A stretch of 58,788 bases of DNA, taken from positions 1-58,788 of the forward strand of contig JAGPUW010000027.1 of assembly GCA_018069465.1 (NCBI GenBank), in the 5' to 3' direction. The position numbers were made by a program, and so were the translations under genes. Every line of letters starts with the position of its first letter. The first letter of the stretch is position 1. Source of the stretch: Gammaproteobacteria bacterium. GTDB lineage: Bacteria > Pseudomonadota > Gammaproteobacteria > Pseudomonadales > Porticoccaceae. Shown here piece by piece: positions 24,867 to 33,979 of this stretch. The notes beneath the pieces were generated by a model, which ran no database searches, was not told the origin of the DNA, and saw only the letters and a program-made list of their open reading frames with translations.

Positions 24867-26768
24867 TTAGCTGAACAGCAGGCGGTTGAGGCGCTGAACA
24901 AACAGCGAGGGATTCTCTAGCTGCTCTCCGGCAGAAAGCACGGCCTGATCGAACAACACGCCAACCAGGTCCTCGACCTTTTCATTGTCCTGCTCGTCCG
25001 TCAGTCTGGCCACCAACTGATGATCCGGGTTGATTTCAAGCACCGGCTTGGTTTCGGGAACTGGCTGACCTGCGGCTTCGAGAATTTTACGCATTTGTGG
25101 GCCGACATCGCCCTCGCCCAGCACCAAACAGGCTGGCGACTCCGTCAGGCGCGTGGTCGAACGCACATCGTCAACCTGGTCGGCGAGTACGGTTTTAATG
25201 CGCCCCAGCAGGTCATCGCTGATGGTGCTGGCTTCTTTGTCAGCCTCTTTTGCGCTCTCACCGAGCTCACCCAGATCCAGCTCACCACGGCTAATATCCT
25301 GTAGCGACTTGCCATCAAACGCCTGCAAGCTGGACATAGTCCACTCGTCGACCCGCTCGCTCAGCAGCAGTACTTCAATACCCTGCTTGCGGAAGATTTC
25401 AAGGTAGGCGCTATTTCTGGCGGCGACATCGGTTTCGGCAATCAGATAGTAGACTTTGTCCTGCCCGGTTTTCATGGTCGCCACGTAATCGGCCAGCGAA
25501 ACCAGCTCATCACCATCACGGGTACTGGCGAAGCGCAGCAAACCGGCAATTTTTTCTTTGTTGCCAAAGTCTTCAGCGGGGCCTTCTTTCAATACCGAAC
25601 CAAAGGCTTCCCAGACTTTCTTGTAGTCGGCGGGCTGTTCTTTGGCCATTTTCACCAGCTGGTCGAGTACGCGCTTGGTCAAGGCCGCCCGAATGCTGTC
25701 AACGGCGGCGCTATCCTGAAGGATTTCCCGCGACACGTTGAGTGGCAAATCGGAGCAGTCAACCACGCCCTTGATAAAGCGCAGGAACATCGGCAGGAAC
25801 TGCTCGGCGTCATCCATAATGAAAGTGCGCTGAATATAGAGTTTCAGGCCCTTTGCGCCATCGCGGTTATAGAGATCGAAGGGTGCGTGACTGGGGATGT
25901 AGATTAGGCTGGTGTAGTCAAACTTGCCCTCAACCCGGTTGTGGCTCCAGGTCAGGGGATCTTGAAAATCGTGGGAAACGTGCTTGTAGAACTCGATGTA
26001 ATCCTCTTCACTGAGTTCACTACGAGGGCGTGTCCACATGGCTGTCGCGGCATTAACGCGCTCAAACTCGGGCACATCGACGATATCTTCTTCCGCTTCA
26101 TCTTCTGCGGGCGGCGGCGTCGGCTTGAGCATCTCAACCGGCACGACAATATGGTCGGAATATTTTTTCACCAGGCTGCGCAGGCGCCAGTCATTGGCGT
26201 ATTCCGTGGCATCGTCCTTCAAATGCAAAATAACTTTGGTGCCGCGCTCAGCTTGTTCAATATTTTCGACGGTGAATTCAGCTTCGCCATCGCAGCTCCA
26301 ACGCACCGCTTGATCGGCGGCCAGACCGGCACCGCGAGACTCAACGGTCAGCTTGTCGGCAACCAGAAAGCCGGAGTAAAAACCAACACCGAATTGACCG
26401 ATCAACTGGGAATCTTTCTTTTCGTCACCACTCAGGGCATTGCAAAACTCTGCCGTGCCCGAGCGGGCAATAGTGCCCAGGTGGTCAACAATTTGCTCGC
26501 GACTCATGCCGATGCCGTTGTCGATGATAGTGACCGTGTTGGCTTCACTATCGAGTTCTATCCTCACCACCAGCTCATCGCCACCTTCGAGCAGCTCGGC
26601 GTTTTGCAAACCCTCAAAACGCAGCTTGTCGCAGGCATCGGAAGCATTGGATATCAGCTCGCGCAGGAAGATGTCCTTATTGCTGTAGAGGGAGTGAATC
26701 ATCAAATGCAGTAACTGCTTGGCTTCTGTTTGAAAGCCCATGGTTTCGGCTTGCTGGGTTGCGGACAT
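24867..26768 (-). CDS. htpG: Hsp90-family chaperone HtpG
   Basis: This 633-residue bacterial Hsp90 has the N-terminal GHKL ATPase ('[18 protein letters not shown]', 'DNGIGM', [15 protein letters not shown]), the middle domain ('LNVSREILQ') and the C-terminal dimerisation domain. It refolds or stabilises client proteins with DnaK. An acidic proline-bearing linker ([16 protein letters not shown]) joins the first two domains. A strong AGGAG ribosome site precedes the ATG, and a sigma-32-like promoter is visible ~60 bases upstream. Confidence 0.98.
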   Translation of the reverse strand: MSATQQAETMGFQTEAKQLLHLMIHSLYSNKDIFLRELISNASDACDKLRFEGLQNAELLEGGDELVVRIELDSEANTVTIIDNGIGMSREQIVDHLGTIARSGTAEFCNALSGDEKKDSQLIGQFGVGFYSGFLVADKLTVESRGAGLAADQAVRWSCDGEAEFTVENIEQAERGTKVILHLKDDATEYANDWRLRSLVKKYSDHIVVPVEMLKPTPPPAEDEAEEDIVDVPEFERVNAATAMWTRPRSELSEEDYIEFYKHVSHDFQDPLTWSHNRVEGKFDYTSLIYIPSHAPFDLYNRDGAKGLKLYIQRTFIMDDAEQFLPMFLRFIKGVVDCSDLPLNVSREILQDSAAVDSIRAALTKRVLDQLVKMAKEQPADYKKVWEAFGSVLKEGPAEDFGNKEKIAGLLRFASTRDGDELVSLADYVATMKTGQDKVYYLIAETDVAARNSAYLEIFRKQGIEVLLLSERVDEWTMSSLQAFDGKSLQDISRGELDLGELGESAKEADKEASTISDDLLGRIKTVLADQVDDVRSTTRLTESPACLVLGEGDVGPQMRKILEAAGQPVPETKPVLEINPDHQLVARLTDEQDNEKVEDLVGVLFDQAVLSAGEQLENPSLFVQRLNRLLFS

Positions 26769-26827
26769 GCAGGTCTCCTGGTCTAGTGCGTTGTTAGTAC
26801 GTTATTAGCGCATCGTCGCTAAGATAT

Positions 26828-26855
26828 TCAATGGCTTAAAGCAAAAGTGTTCAAG
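26828..26855 (-). promoter_or_regulatory. Sigma-32-like heat-shock promoter of htpG
   Basis: Read on the minus strand, CTTGAAC (26855-26849), a 14-base spacer, then CCATTGA (26834-26828) approximates the heat-shock consensus CTTGAAA-N13-15-CCCCAT-T. It lies 60 bases before the htpG start, as expected for a sigma-32 gene. The rest of the 385-base gap (26769-27153) holds no gene I can support and must contain the glycosyltransferase promoter. Confidence 0.55.
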
Positions 26856-27153
26856 CCAACAATTCTGTGCCGTTTGACGAATCAATCATCGCCCACTGGC
26901 CAACACCGCAAAGTAATGGGTGCAGGCCATAGATAGGGGCGATTTGTTAATTTTCAAGCGTTGGTGCAATTTCCCAGGCGGCTTCGCTGGCGGACAGCGT
27001 CGGGCAAAAACTCACAAGCTCGATTGAAGCAAAAGTTTGCGCTGTGTTTGGTGGCGCAATCACCGGGCCTCTCGGTAAAACGAACCGGGCTTTAGCCTCT
27101 TATCACGCCCCCACTTTAGTTACACGCGGTGCATTACAGGCTATCATTCGCCC

Positions 27154-28299
27154 ATGCCGAAAACCATTCTACAACTCGTCAAAAACTATAAAGGCAGCTA
27201 CCCCCTGCTCGATGCCATGGTACCGAGCAATGGTGAAAAACTCCGCACCGTGGTCTGTTATCTCAGAGGTAAACCCGACGGCAAAAACTCGATAGAAAAC
27301 CTGGCTGATCGCTGTATTTATCTCGAGCTCGACAAAAAGGCTGTCCGCGGGACGAAACTCAGTACGGTGCGAGCTATTGCAAAACTGATCGACGAAGAAA
27401 GCGTCGACTTACTGGTCTGTCAGCTGCGGCGCACTATTACTATGGGCGTGTGGGCGGCCATTCTCGCTCGTAGAAGCCCGCGCACTTTGGGTGTATTACA
27501 CGGCATCGTCAACGGCAGGGTCAGCGGCTCACGGCGGCTACTCAACTGGTTTATTTTCAAACGCCTGACAAAATTAGTGTGTGTATCGAAGACCTGCGCC
27601 AATGACCTCATCACCATGAACTGGCAGCTAGATCCGGCAAAAGTGTTGGCGATACAAAACGGTATTGATCCCACCCCCTTCCTCGAAGCACAAAATACTG
27701 AGGCACAGGCAGAGGCTAGCAGACAGCATTTATTCGGCGAGCAGCTGGCCGGTAAACGGCTATTCGGCACTGTCGGTCGACTTTCCGAGGTTAAAAACTA
27801 CCGCCGTTTTATAGAGTCCTTTGCTCTCGCCAGTCGCAGTGTAGAAAATATTGGTCTGGTGATAATCGGCAGCGGCCCCCTGGAGCAGGAACTCAAGGAT
27901 CTCGTTACATTACTGAATATTAATGAGCAGGTGGTATTTCTTGGCTATAGAAAGGACATCACCACCCTGCTACAAAACATCGATATATTTGCACTTCCCT
28001 CTCTGCGTGAAGGCATCAGCCTGGCTCTACTCGAAGCCATGGCCTCTGGTCTACCTGTCCTCACATCTAACAGGGGTGGCATGAAAGAGGTCGTCAGCGA
28101 TAGCAGCTGCGGCTGGTTAATTGACCCCGAGTGTAGTCAAAGTATGGCTGAAGTTATCACTCTTATCGCCAGAGAAACACCCGAACAACTGGCCACTATT
28201 GGTGAAAATGCCCGCCAGAGAGTACTCGCAAACTTTCACGCCGAGCGCATGAGCAGCGACTACGAAAAGCTCTACGGAGCACTACTCGACGAGCACTAA
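27154..28299 (+). CDS. GT4-family glycosyltransferase
   Basis: This 381-residue GT-B enzyme has an N-terminal acceptor domain and a C-terminal Glycos_transf_1 domain: 'GTVGRLSEVKNYRRFIESF', 'VIIGSGPLEQEL', 'VVFLGYRKDI', and the EX7E motif in REGISLALLEAMASGLPV. Such enzymes transfer sugar from a nucleotide donor, keeping anomeric configuration, to lipid or polysaccharide acceptors. No other envelope-polysaccharide genes flank it, so it may act alone, for example in LPS-core or glycolipid decoration. Confidence 0.92.
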   Translation: MPKTILQLVKNYKGSYPLLDAMVPSNGEKLRTVVCYLRGKPDGKNSIENLADRCIYLELDKKAVRGTKLSTVRAIAKLIDEESVDLLVCQLRRTITMGVWAAILARRSPRTLGVLHGIVNGRVSGSRRLLNWFIFKRLTKLVCVSKTCANDLITMNWQLDPAKVLAIQNGIDPTPFLEAQNTEAQAEASRQHLFGEQLAGKRLFGTVGRLSEVKNYRRFIESFALASRSVENIGLVIIGSGPLEQELKDLVTLLNINEQVVFLGYRKDITTLLQNIDIFALPSLREGISLALLEAMASGLPVLTSNRGGMKEVVSDSSCGWLIDPECSQSMAEVITLIARETPEQLATIGENARQRVLANFHAERMSSDYEKLYGALLDEH

Positions 28300-28314
28300 A
28301 TTGGGCCGTGGCCC

Positions 28315-28587
28315 CTACTCACCGCTCTCAGCTAAACTGCTCTCGGCTAAGCTAGTCTCGGCTAAATAGCGCCGCCACTGGGCCTTAGTGATCAGATTAC
28401 AGCTCTCCAGCTGCTCATCCCACATCAGCAATACATCACCGCGATCAAGCTGCCCTCTAACTTGCTCGACCTTGTTGTCGAGACTGTATTCAGCCTCGCC
28501 ATAATCGGTACCCTCGCGCACAATAAAGCTCTCGATAATAGCGCGCAGGGTCTCGGGGGCCAGGTCAGACGCCGCAATAGCAATCAT
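28315..28587 (-). CDS. YheU (UPF0270) family protein with a C-terminal pentapeptide repeat tail
   Basis: This 90-residue protein matches YheU/UPF0270 ('LAPETLRAIIESFIVREGTDYG', 'VEQVRGQLDRGDVLLMWDE'). The family is small, soluble and of unknown role. The last 15 residues, LAETS-LAESS-LAESG, come from three 15-bp tandem units at 28325-28369, an unusual add-on to a normally ~75-residue protein. Its start overlaps the end of the upstream exported methyltransferase-fold gene by four bases. Confidence 0.88.
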   Translation of the reverse strand: MIAIAASDLAPETLRAIIESFIVREGTDYGEAEYSLDNKVEQVRGQLDRGDVLLMWDEQLESCNLITKAQWRRYLAETSLAESSLAESGE

Positions 28588-29420
28588 TGCCCAGCCGTCT
28601 TACTGGCCGTCAAACCCGGCTTTTTAAAGCGTAGCGTCATGCGATCACTCTCGCCGATGGCCTGGTATTTGGCACGATCTTTATCGTTCATACGTAAAGT
28701 CGGCGGCAGGGTCCAGACGCCTTTGGGGTAATCGGCACTGTCTTTGGGGTTGGCGTTAATTTCACTCCTGGCGTCGAGCACAAAGCCAGCCTTTTCAGCC
28801 AGGGTAATGACATAGGCTTCGCTCATATAACCACTTTGTTTCATGGTTTCCCAGCTGGCATTGGGTTTGGCTCTATGCTCTACCACACCGAGAATACCGC
28901 CCGGTTTTAAGGCCTTGTAAAACAGTGCAAAAGCCTCTGCCTCATTAATACTACGCAACCAGTTGTGTACATTGCGAAAGGTTAGCACCAGGTCGGCGCG
29001 ACCATCGGGCACCGTTAGTTTATTCATCTTTGGGCTAAACTCAGCCATCGTCAACGTTTGATAAACGTCGGGGGAGGCTTTGATTTTTTCTTCAAAGGCG
29101 CGTCGCGAATTGGCAAAATATTTAATGCCAGAATCTTTGGCAAAGTGAGCCGCATACAATTTACCACCACCCAAATAGGGTGCGAGTATCTCCGTATACC
29201 AACCACCACCGGGCCATATTTCAACCACTGTCATATTCGGCTCAAGGCCAAAAAATTCCAGCGTTTCTGCAGGGTGCCGGTAAACATCTCGACTGGCAAA
29301 GGCTGGCGTGCGCTCGGGGCTTTGCAATATAGCGTCGCCAATAAAGCTGTCCGCCAATGTATTTGTAGTAGTCACAGTAGCGAGTAGAAAAAACCCATAA
29401 AAAAAGTATTTTTGAAACAT
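28584..29420 (-). CDS. Exported class I methyltransferase-fold protein (COG4798-like)
   Basis: This 278-residue protein has a signal peptide (about 1-23, cleavage after TNTLA). A SAM-type Rossmann fold follows, with TVVEIWPGGGWYTEIL as motif I, 'VLTFRNVHNW' and 'LKPGGILGVVEHR'. The family is annotated as predicted methyltransferase, yet the leader implies a periplasmic location where SAM is not expected. The fold may bind another ligand or the leader may be a membrane anchor. It is coupled to YheU by a 4-base overlap. Confidence 0.85.
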   Translation of the reverse strand: MFQKYFFYGFFLLATVTTTNTLADSFIGDAILQSPERTPAFASRDVYRHPAETLEFFGLEPNMTVVEIWPGGGWYTEILAPYLGGGKLYAAHFAKDSGIKYFANSRRAFEEKIKASPDVYQTLTMAEFSPKMNKLTVPDGRADLVLTFRNVHNWLRSINEAEAFALFYKALKPGGILGVVEHRAKPNASWETMKQSGYMSEAYVITLAEKAGFVLDARSEINANPKDSADYPKGVWTLPPTLRMNDKDRAKYQAIGESDRMTLRFKKPGLTASKTAGQ

Positions 29421-29466
29421 TATTTAACTCCAATATCCATGCAACAGGGGGCGTAAAATGGCTATT

Positions 29467-29766
29467 TTACAGCCGGGAAATAACACTATCGACTTTGTCA
29501 CCCAGGCTTTGTTCTCGATCTGTACGGGTGCCAATTTTTAGGGTCGAGGTAACGCGGACGCGACCCAATTGGTGGACGTGTTCATGGCACGCTTTTACCG
29601 CAGCCATCACCTCATCCCACTCGCCCTCAATATTGGTGCCGAAAGCGTGGAGCTGATGGCTCAGACCGGCGCGCTGAAATATCTGCTGGCAAGCCGCTAT
29701 CTCTGCAGAAACAGACACATCACCACCCATTGGGATCAAACAAAGATCAACATGTACGTTCATCAC
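29467..29766 (-). CDS. MTH1187/YkoF-like thiamine-binding protein
   Basis: This 99-residue protein belongs to the DUF77/MTH1187 family: 'VDLCLIPMGGDVSVSAEI', 'HAFGTNIEGEWDEVMAAVKACHE', 'RVTSTLKIGTRTDREQSL'. Family members form ferredoxin-like oligomers, and some bind thiamine or its precursor. Two Met codons open the frame; either may be the start. It follows the esterase gene by 18 bases and probably shares its transcript. No thiamine gene or THI box is visible nearby. Confidence 0.88.
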   Translation of the reverse strand: MMNVHVDLCLIPMGGDVSVSAEIAACQQIFQRAGLSHQLHAFGTNIEGEWDEVMAAVKACHEHVHQLGRVRVTSTLKIGTRTDREQSLGDKVDSVISRL

Positions 29767-29784
29767 TACCTCTTGAAATTTGAT

Positions 29785-30894
29785 CTACTCAGGTTCGACT
29801 GTTTTAGAGGGCAATGATTCAAACCAGGGCCACACCCGCTGTTCATTAATTCGATAGGGGTAGGCATGCCCCCAATCTGGCAGCTCGTCAAAACGCAGAT
29901 TGTAGCCCAGATGATCGAGCAATCCGCAGGTACTGCGCACCGAGCGAATATCAAAAATATGGTCATGCACCCCGTGGATAACAAAAAAGGGCACATCGGC
30001 CGCGGCTTTTTTACGCAACATGCGATCAGCCACCTGGCTCAGTTCACCGGCAATAGGGGCGACACCGGCAAATAAGTCGGGGCGGGAAAAGGCCAGTAAA
30101 TAAGAAAAGGTAGCACCATCGGACAAACCGCTGAGAAAGACTCTGCCCCGGTCGACATTATACTGAGCGCAGACCTCCTCAAACGCTGTAATAATAGAGT
30201 CAACATCGGTGGGTGGGTAGAGAACTGACCAGGTCATATCCATGGATTTTGGGGCGAGGAGAATATAGCCCGCACTTTTGGCGATGCGCATCCAGGTCCA
30301 GATAAACTCATCACCCGAGCCATAGGCACCGTGCAGGCAAAGCAATAGTGGCCGCGCTTGATCGGCCTTGTAAGTTTCGGGCACGTAGAGGGAGTATTGG
30401 CCGTGGCTCTCGCTGCCCACCTTGTGCATCAAGCCAACGGGCGGATCGGTTTCAGTAAACAAGGGATCAAGATGCTGTCTGTCGCCGTAAGCTGCCGGCG
30501 TATACCACCAGGTTTCGAGCAGGGGCAATTCCATCCGCAATTGATAGAGGCGCTCCAAGCCTTTGCAAAAGTAAAAGCGACTTTGCAGAAAGGCATGATT
30601 AAACGTCTCGCCACCAGCATGAATAAAGGTCTCGTAGGCATCGCCAAAATAGGACACGGCTCTGGCCAGAGCATCGTGAAAATCATGCAGGCCAGCATCC
30701 GCTATTTGGCTAAAAAATGTTTTCGTGGTGATCGCAAAAAAATCACCTACAGCGTTTTCGAGTCGCTGTTGTGAGGCGCGAACGGACTCAAAACCGACAT
30801 CTTCCTGCTCGCTCTCAAAGCTTTGTAAAAACGTCAGCAGGCCCCGTTGTAATTCACCCAGCTTAAGTTGGTAGTCACCATCACTGTAGCTCAT
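29785..30894 (-). CDS. Two-part esterase/hydrolase: helical N-terminal domain plus alpha/beta-hydrolase
   Basis: This 369-residue protein has ~160 N-terminal residues rich in predicted helix (LGELQRGLLTFLQSFESEQE onward) that I do not recognise. A phospholipase/carboxylesterase-like domain follows: 'LLCLHGAYGSGDEFIWTWMR', nucleophile elbow GLSDG, Asp in 'HGVHDHIFD' and His in WGHAYPY. I start at ATG 30894, which has GGAGGG eight bases upstream; the open frame to 30990 lacks that. It is divergent from the SDR at 31121 and heads the gene pair with the thiamine-binding protein. Confidence 0.8.
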   Translation of the reverse strand: MSYSDGDYQLKLGELQRGLLTFLQSFESEQEDVGFESVRASQQRLENAVGDFFAITTKTFFSQIADAGLHDFHDALARAVSYFGDAYETFIHAGGETFNHAFLQSRFYFCKGLERLYQLRMELPLLETWWYTPAAYGDRQHLDPLFTETDPPVGLMHKVGSESHGQYSLYVPETYKADQARPLLLCLHGAYGSGDEFIWTWMRIAKSAGYILLAPKSMDMTWSVLYPPTDVDSIITAFEEVCAQYNVDRGRVFLSGLSDGATFSYLLAFSRPDLFAGVAPIAGELSQVADRMLRKKAAADVPFFVIHGVHDHIFDIRSVRSTCGLLDHLGYNLRFDELPDWGHAYPYRINEQRVWPWFESLPSKTVEPE

Positions 30895-31120
30895 GCTCCA
30901 AGCCCTCCGCCAAAGGTAGGCGATTTCATCCCGGTTGAATTTATTGTTGTTGCATTTATTCTTGCTGCCCAATATTGACACAGAGCCCATTCAAACCAAA
31001 GCCCGTTTGCCAAGTTATAGAGCATATAGCAGCGATAATCGTTTGACGCCGATTGGGCAAACTGTTTTTATCAGCCTCCAAAATTTATACATCCACACTT
31101 TCAATAATGAGGAGCATTCA

Positions 31121-31948
31121 ATGGCTGAGTTAGACGGAAAAGTAGCTGTAATTACAGGCGGTGCCAGTGGCATCGGTGAAGAGTCAGCCCGTGTTTTTAT
31201 TAACGAGGGCGCAAAAGTTGTTATCGCCGATATGCAAGAAGCCCGTGGGCAAGCGCTGGCCGATGAATTGGGTAGTGCGGCGGTGTTTATAAAAACCGAC
31301 GTCAGCCAGGAGGCCCAGGTGAAAGCCGCCGTCGATAAAGCCGTCAGTGAATGGGGGCGACTCGACTGCATGTTTAATAATGCCGGCTTTGGCGGTGCCA
31401 TCGGCCCCATTGAAGACACCCTAGTAGAAGACTACGACATCACCATGGATGTCCTCGTTAAAGGTGTATTTCTGGGTATGAAACACTGCATCCCCATTAT
31501 GAAAAAACAGGGCGGTGGCAGCATTATTAATACTGCGAGTGTCGCTGCTTTGGTGTGTGGCCACACGCCCCATTTATATTCTGTCGGCAAAGCCGCCGTG
31601 GTGCACCTCAGTAAATCGGTTGCCCTTGAAGTCGGTGAAGACAATATTCGCGTCAACGCCATTTGTCCGGGCTTTATCGTGACACCACTATCGACCAATA
31701 CCGTGGGCCGCGATGATATGACACCGACTATCGACTACAAAATAAAACAGCCAATACCCCGCGTTGGCCAGCCCGATGACATCGCCCAAATGGCTTGCTG
31801 GTTAGCCGGTGACCGCTCTACCTTCGTCACCGGCCAAACCATCGCCGTCGATGGTGGCACCACCGCTGGTGTGCCCTGGGCCAAGCAACCGGGCTACCAG
31901 AAAAGCTATCACCCGATTAAGGTTTATCGCCCCGAGTCAGCCGGATAA
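31121..31948 (+). CDS. SDR-family oxidoreductase
   Basis: This classical SDR has 275 residues: TGGASGIG (about 11-18), 'ADMQEA' after strand 2 suggesting NAD, NNAGFGG, the Ser block 'NTASVAAL', YSVGKAA as the Tyr/Lys pair and 'NAICPGFIVTPL'. GAGGAG lies seven bases before ATG 31121. The C-terminal 'VDGGTTAGVPW' is as in many sterol or cyclohexanol dehydrogenase-like SDRs. It converges on a thiolase gene with a shared terminator, fitting a beta-oxidation or ring-degradation role (inference). Confidence 0.92.
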   Translation: MAELDGKVAVITGGASGIGEESARVFINEGAKVVIADMQEARGQALADELGSAAVFIKTDVSQEAQVKAAVDKAVSEWGRLDCMFNNAGFGGAIGPIEDTLVEDYDITMDVLVKGVFLGMKHCIPIMKKQGGGSIINTASVAALVCGHTPHLYSVGKAAVVHLSKSVALEVGEDNIRVNAICPGFIVTPLSTNTVGRDDMTPTIDYKIKQPIPRVGQPDDIAQMACWLAGDRSTFVTGQTIAVDGGTTAGVPWAKQPGYQKSYHPIKVYRPESAG

Positions 31949-31984
31949 TAATCTAAACCTTTCCCCTGCCATAAAACGGCAGGC

Positions 31985-32017
31985 AAAAAAAACCCCGAAA
32001 ATATCCGGGGTTTTTTT
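31985..32017. terminator. Bidirectional intrinsic terminator between SDR and thiolase
   Basis: A-run plus CCCCG, an 8-base loop, CGGGG plus seven T residues. The A/T flanks make it work on both strands, ending the SDR gene (+) and the thiolase gene (-). Confidence 0.9.
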
Positions 32018-32033
32018 ATGCGTTCAACAACGA

Positions 32034-33212
32034 TTAACTATCGAGACGCTCAATAATTGTGCAGTTGGCAGTACCGCCACCTTCACAAATAGCCAACAGG
32101 CCATAGCGACCCTTGCGGCGCTCAAGCTCATTCAACAGCGTGGTCATCAACTTGGCACCGGTGCAACCCAGAGGGTGACCGTTGGCCTGTGCGCCACCAT
32201 TAACATTGAGCTTATTCAGATCGGCACCCACGGCTTTGGCCCAGGCCAGGGGGACAGAGCCAAAGGCTTCATTGATTTCGTAAAGGTCGATGTCTTCAAT
32301 CGTCAAGCCGACTTTTTCGAGGGCTTTTTTAGTCGCGGGAATAGGACCTTCGAGCATAATCACCGGGTCTGAGCCAACCACGGCCAGAGAGTGAATGCGT
32401 GCACGAGGCTTCAAACCATATTGCTTAACAGCAGCGGCATTGGCCATCATTACTGCCGCCGAGCCATCGCTAATCTGGCTCGCAGAACCGGCGGTAATCA
32501 TACCGCCCGGTGCCAGTGGCTCAAGGCCGGCCAGCGCTTCGAGGTTAGCATTGGCGCGAATGCCTTCATCGGCATCGTGGGTAAAAGAAATGCCGCCTTC
32601 GAGAGTGACTTCGATAGGCATGATTTCTTCACGGAAACGGCCAGACTCGGTCGCATCCAGCGCTTTCATATGACTCTGATATCCAAAGTTATCGAGCTCT
32701 TCCCGAGTCAGCTCATATTTAGTGGCGAGCATATCAGCGCCCAGAAACTGACTGAATTCAATGCCCGGGTAGCGCTCTTCCAAACGCTCACTTTTTGGCA
32801 TGCCACGGCCTTGCTCGGCACTGTCAGAAATATTGGAGAACATCGGCACCCGGCTCATCGACTCCACACCACCGGCAATGACCACGTCCTGAGTACCGGA
32901 CATCACCGCCTGCGCGGCAAAGTGGATGGCTTGCTGGGCAGAGCCACACTGGCGGTCAACAGAAACGCCGGGCACAGATTCGCCAAGCTTGGAAGCGAGG
33001 GCCACGTTACGGGCCACATTACCCGCCTGCTCACTGTTTTGAGAGACGCAGCCAAAAATCAGGTCATCGACCTTCTCGGGGTCAATACCCACTTGATCAA
33101 TCAAGCCGTCTACCAACATGCCACCCAGATCAACCGGGTGAGTCTGGCTCAATCGCCCTCTGTTTTTACCTGTCGCTGTGCGCAATGCACCGACAATATA
33201 TGCTTCTGCCAT
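32034..33212 (-). CDS. Acetyl-CoA C-acyltransferase (thiolase)
   Basis: This 392-residue thiolase cleaves 3-ketoacyl-CoA with CoA (or condenses two acyl-CoAs). The acyl-accepting Cys is in 'VDRQCGSAQQAI' near residue 87. The catalytic His and Cys blocks follow as 'GGAQANGHPLGCTGAK' and ICEGGGTAN. The latter, with E after Cys, is the variant seen in degradative thiolases. I start at ATG 33212, which has GGAGG five bases before it. No fadB-like partner is adjacent; related catabolic genes are scattered through the window. Confidence 0.95.
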   Translation of the reverse strand: MAEAYIVGALRTATGKNRGRLSQTHPVDLGGMLVDGLIDQVGIDPEKVDDLIFGCVSQNSEQAGNVARNVALASKLGESVPGVSVDRQCGSAQQAIHFAAQAVMSGTQDVVIAGGVESMSRVPMFSNISDSAEQGRGMPKSERLEERYPGIEFSQFLGADMLATKYELTREELDNFGYQSHMKALDATESGRFREEIMPIEVTLEGGISFTHDADEGIRANANLEALAGLEPLAPGGMITAGSASQISDGSAAVMMANAAAVKQYGLKPRARIHSLAVVGSDPVIMLEGPIPATKKALEKVGLTIEDIDLYEINEAFGSVPLAWAKAVGADLNKLNVNGGAQANGHPLGCTGAKLMTTLLNELERRKGRYGLLAICEGGGTANCTIIERLDS

Positions 33213-33429
33213 GTTCGCCTCCAAGAGCTAAAATAATAAGAATAGTCGGCAGTCTTGCCACCGGGGCCGACATTAAAGCGCAAAGCGGCTGGCTGTTCAA
33301 TTTATCCAGTACCCGGCAAAGCCCTACTTGCTCTCCCCCGCCGTCAATTGCATCCGCACAGATCATCAACTATAAGTTAAAGGTCGCAACGCGTATCCTA
33401 TTGACACCGAGCCATGCATTGTTTGCCTT

Positions 33430-33624
33430 ATGTCCTTACTTGAAACCATCAATACAACTTGCCCCTACTGTGCAGAAGCCATCGAACTAGTCATCGACTG
33501 CTCCGAGCACGAGCAACGCTATATTGAAGATTGCTTTGTTTGCTGCCGCCCCATTTCGCTCGAGGTGTTACTCGACTCAAGTGGCTACCCTGCCGTTCAA
33601 GCCAGGCATGAAGATGATGTATAA
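33430..33624 (+). CDS. CPXCG-motif cysteine-rich protein
   Basis: This 64-residue protein carries two Cys pairs, TCPYCAEAIEL and DCFVCCRPI, that likely form a zinc ribbon. It belongs to the small CPXCG family, whose role is unknown. It is followed after 18 bases by hspQ on the same strand. Confidence 0.88.
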   Translation: MSLLETINTTCPYCAEAIELVIDCSEHEQRYIEDCFVCCRPISLEVLLDSSGYPAVQARHEDDV

Positions 33625-33642
33625 AAAAACAAGAGGCTGGCC

Positions 33643-33960
33643 GTGAGCACCTCATCCACATTCACCATTGGCCAAGTGGTCCAGCATCGGCTGTTTGGCT
33701 ATCGCGGCGTTATTTTTGAGGTCGACCCGGTGTTTATGCTCAGCGAGCAGTGGTACCAACAAATGGCCCGGTCGTGTCCACCTAAGGAGGAGCCCTGGTA
33801 TCACGTGCTGGTCGACAACGCGATTCACACCACCTATGTCGCCCAGCAAAATCTGATTGCCGATCCCTATTCAGAACCCGTCAAACACCCCGGCGTCGAG
33901 CAAATTTTTGAGCGCTTTGAAAATGGCGTTTACTATTTACGCAAACAAAACTTGCAGTGA
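33643..33960 (+). CDS. hspQ: Heat shock protein HspQ (hemimethylated-DNA-binding YccV family)
   Basis: This 105-residue protein has the YccV domain: 'FTIGQVVQHRLFGYRGVIFEVDP', 'PWYHVLVDNAIHTTYVAQQNL', and a C-terminal 'FENGVYYLRK'. In enterobacteria HspQ binds hemimethylated oriC DNA and is a specificity-enhancing factor for Lon protease. It starts with GTG at 33643. It shares a transcript with the CPXCG gene and converges on the PepSY-type gene. Confidence 0.93.
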   Translation: MSTSSTFTIGQVVQHRLFGYRGVIFEVDPVFMLSEQWYQQMARSCPPKEEPWYHVLVDNAIHTTYVAQQNLIADPYSEPVKHPGVEQIFERFENGVYYLRKQNLQ

Positions 33961-33979
33961 ACACCGGCTTTTATACCAG

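Noticed and set aside
25941-26714. Long plus-strand frame opposite htpG
   Set aside because: It is the antisense shadow of a highly conserved gene and has no family resemblance.
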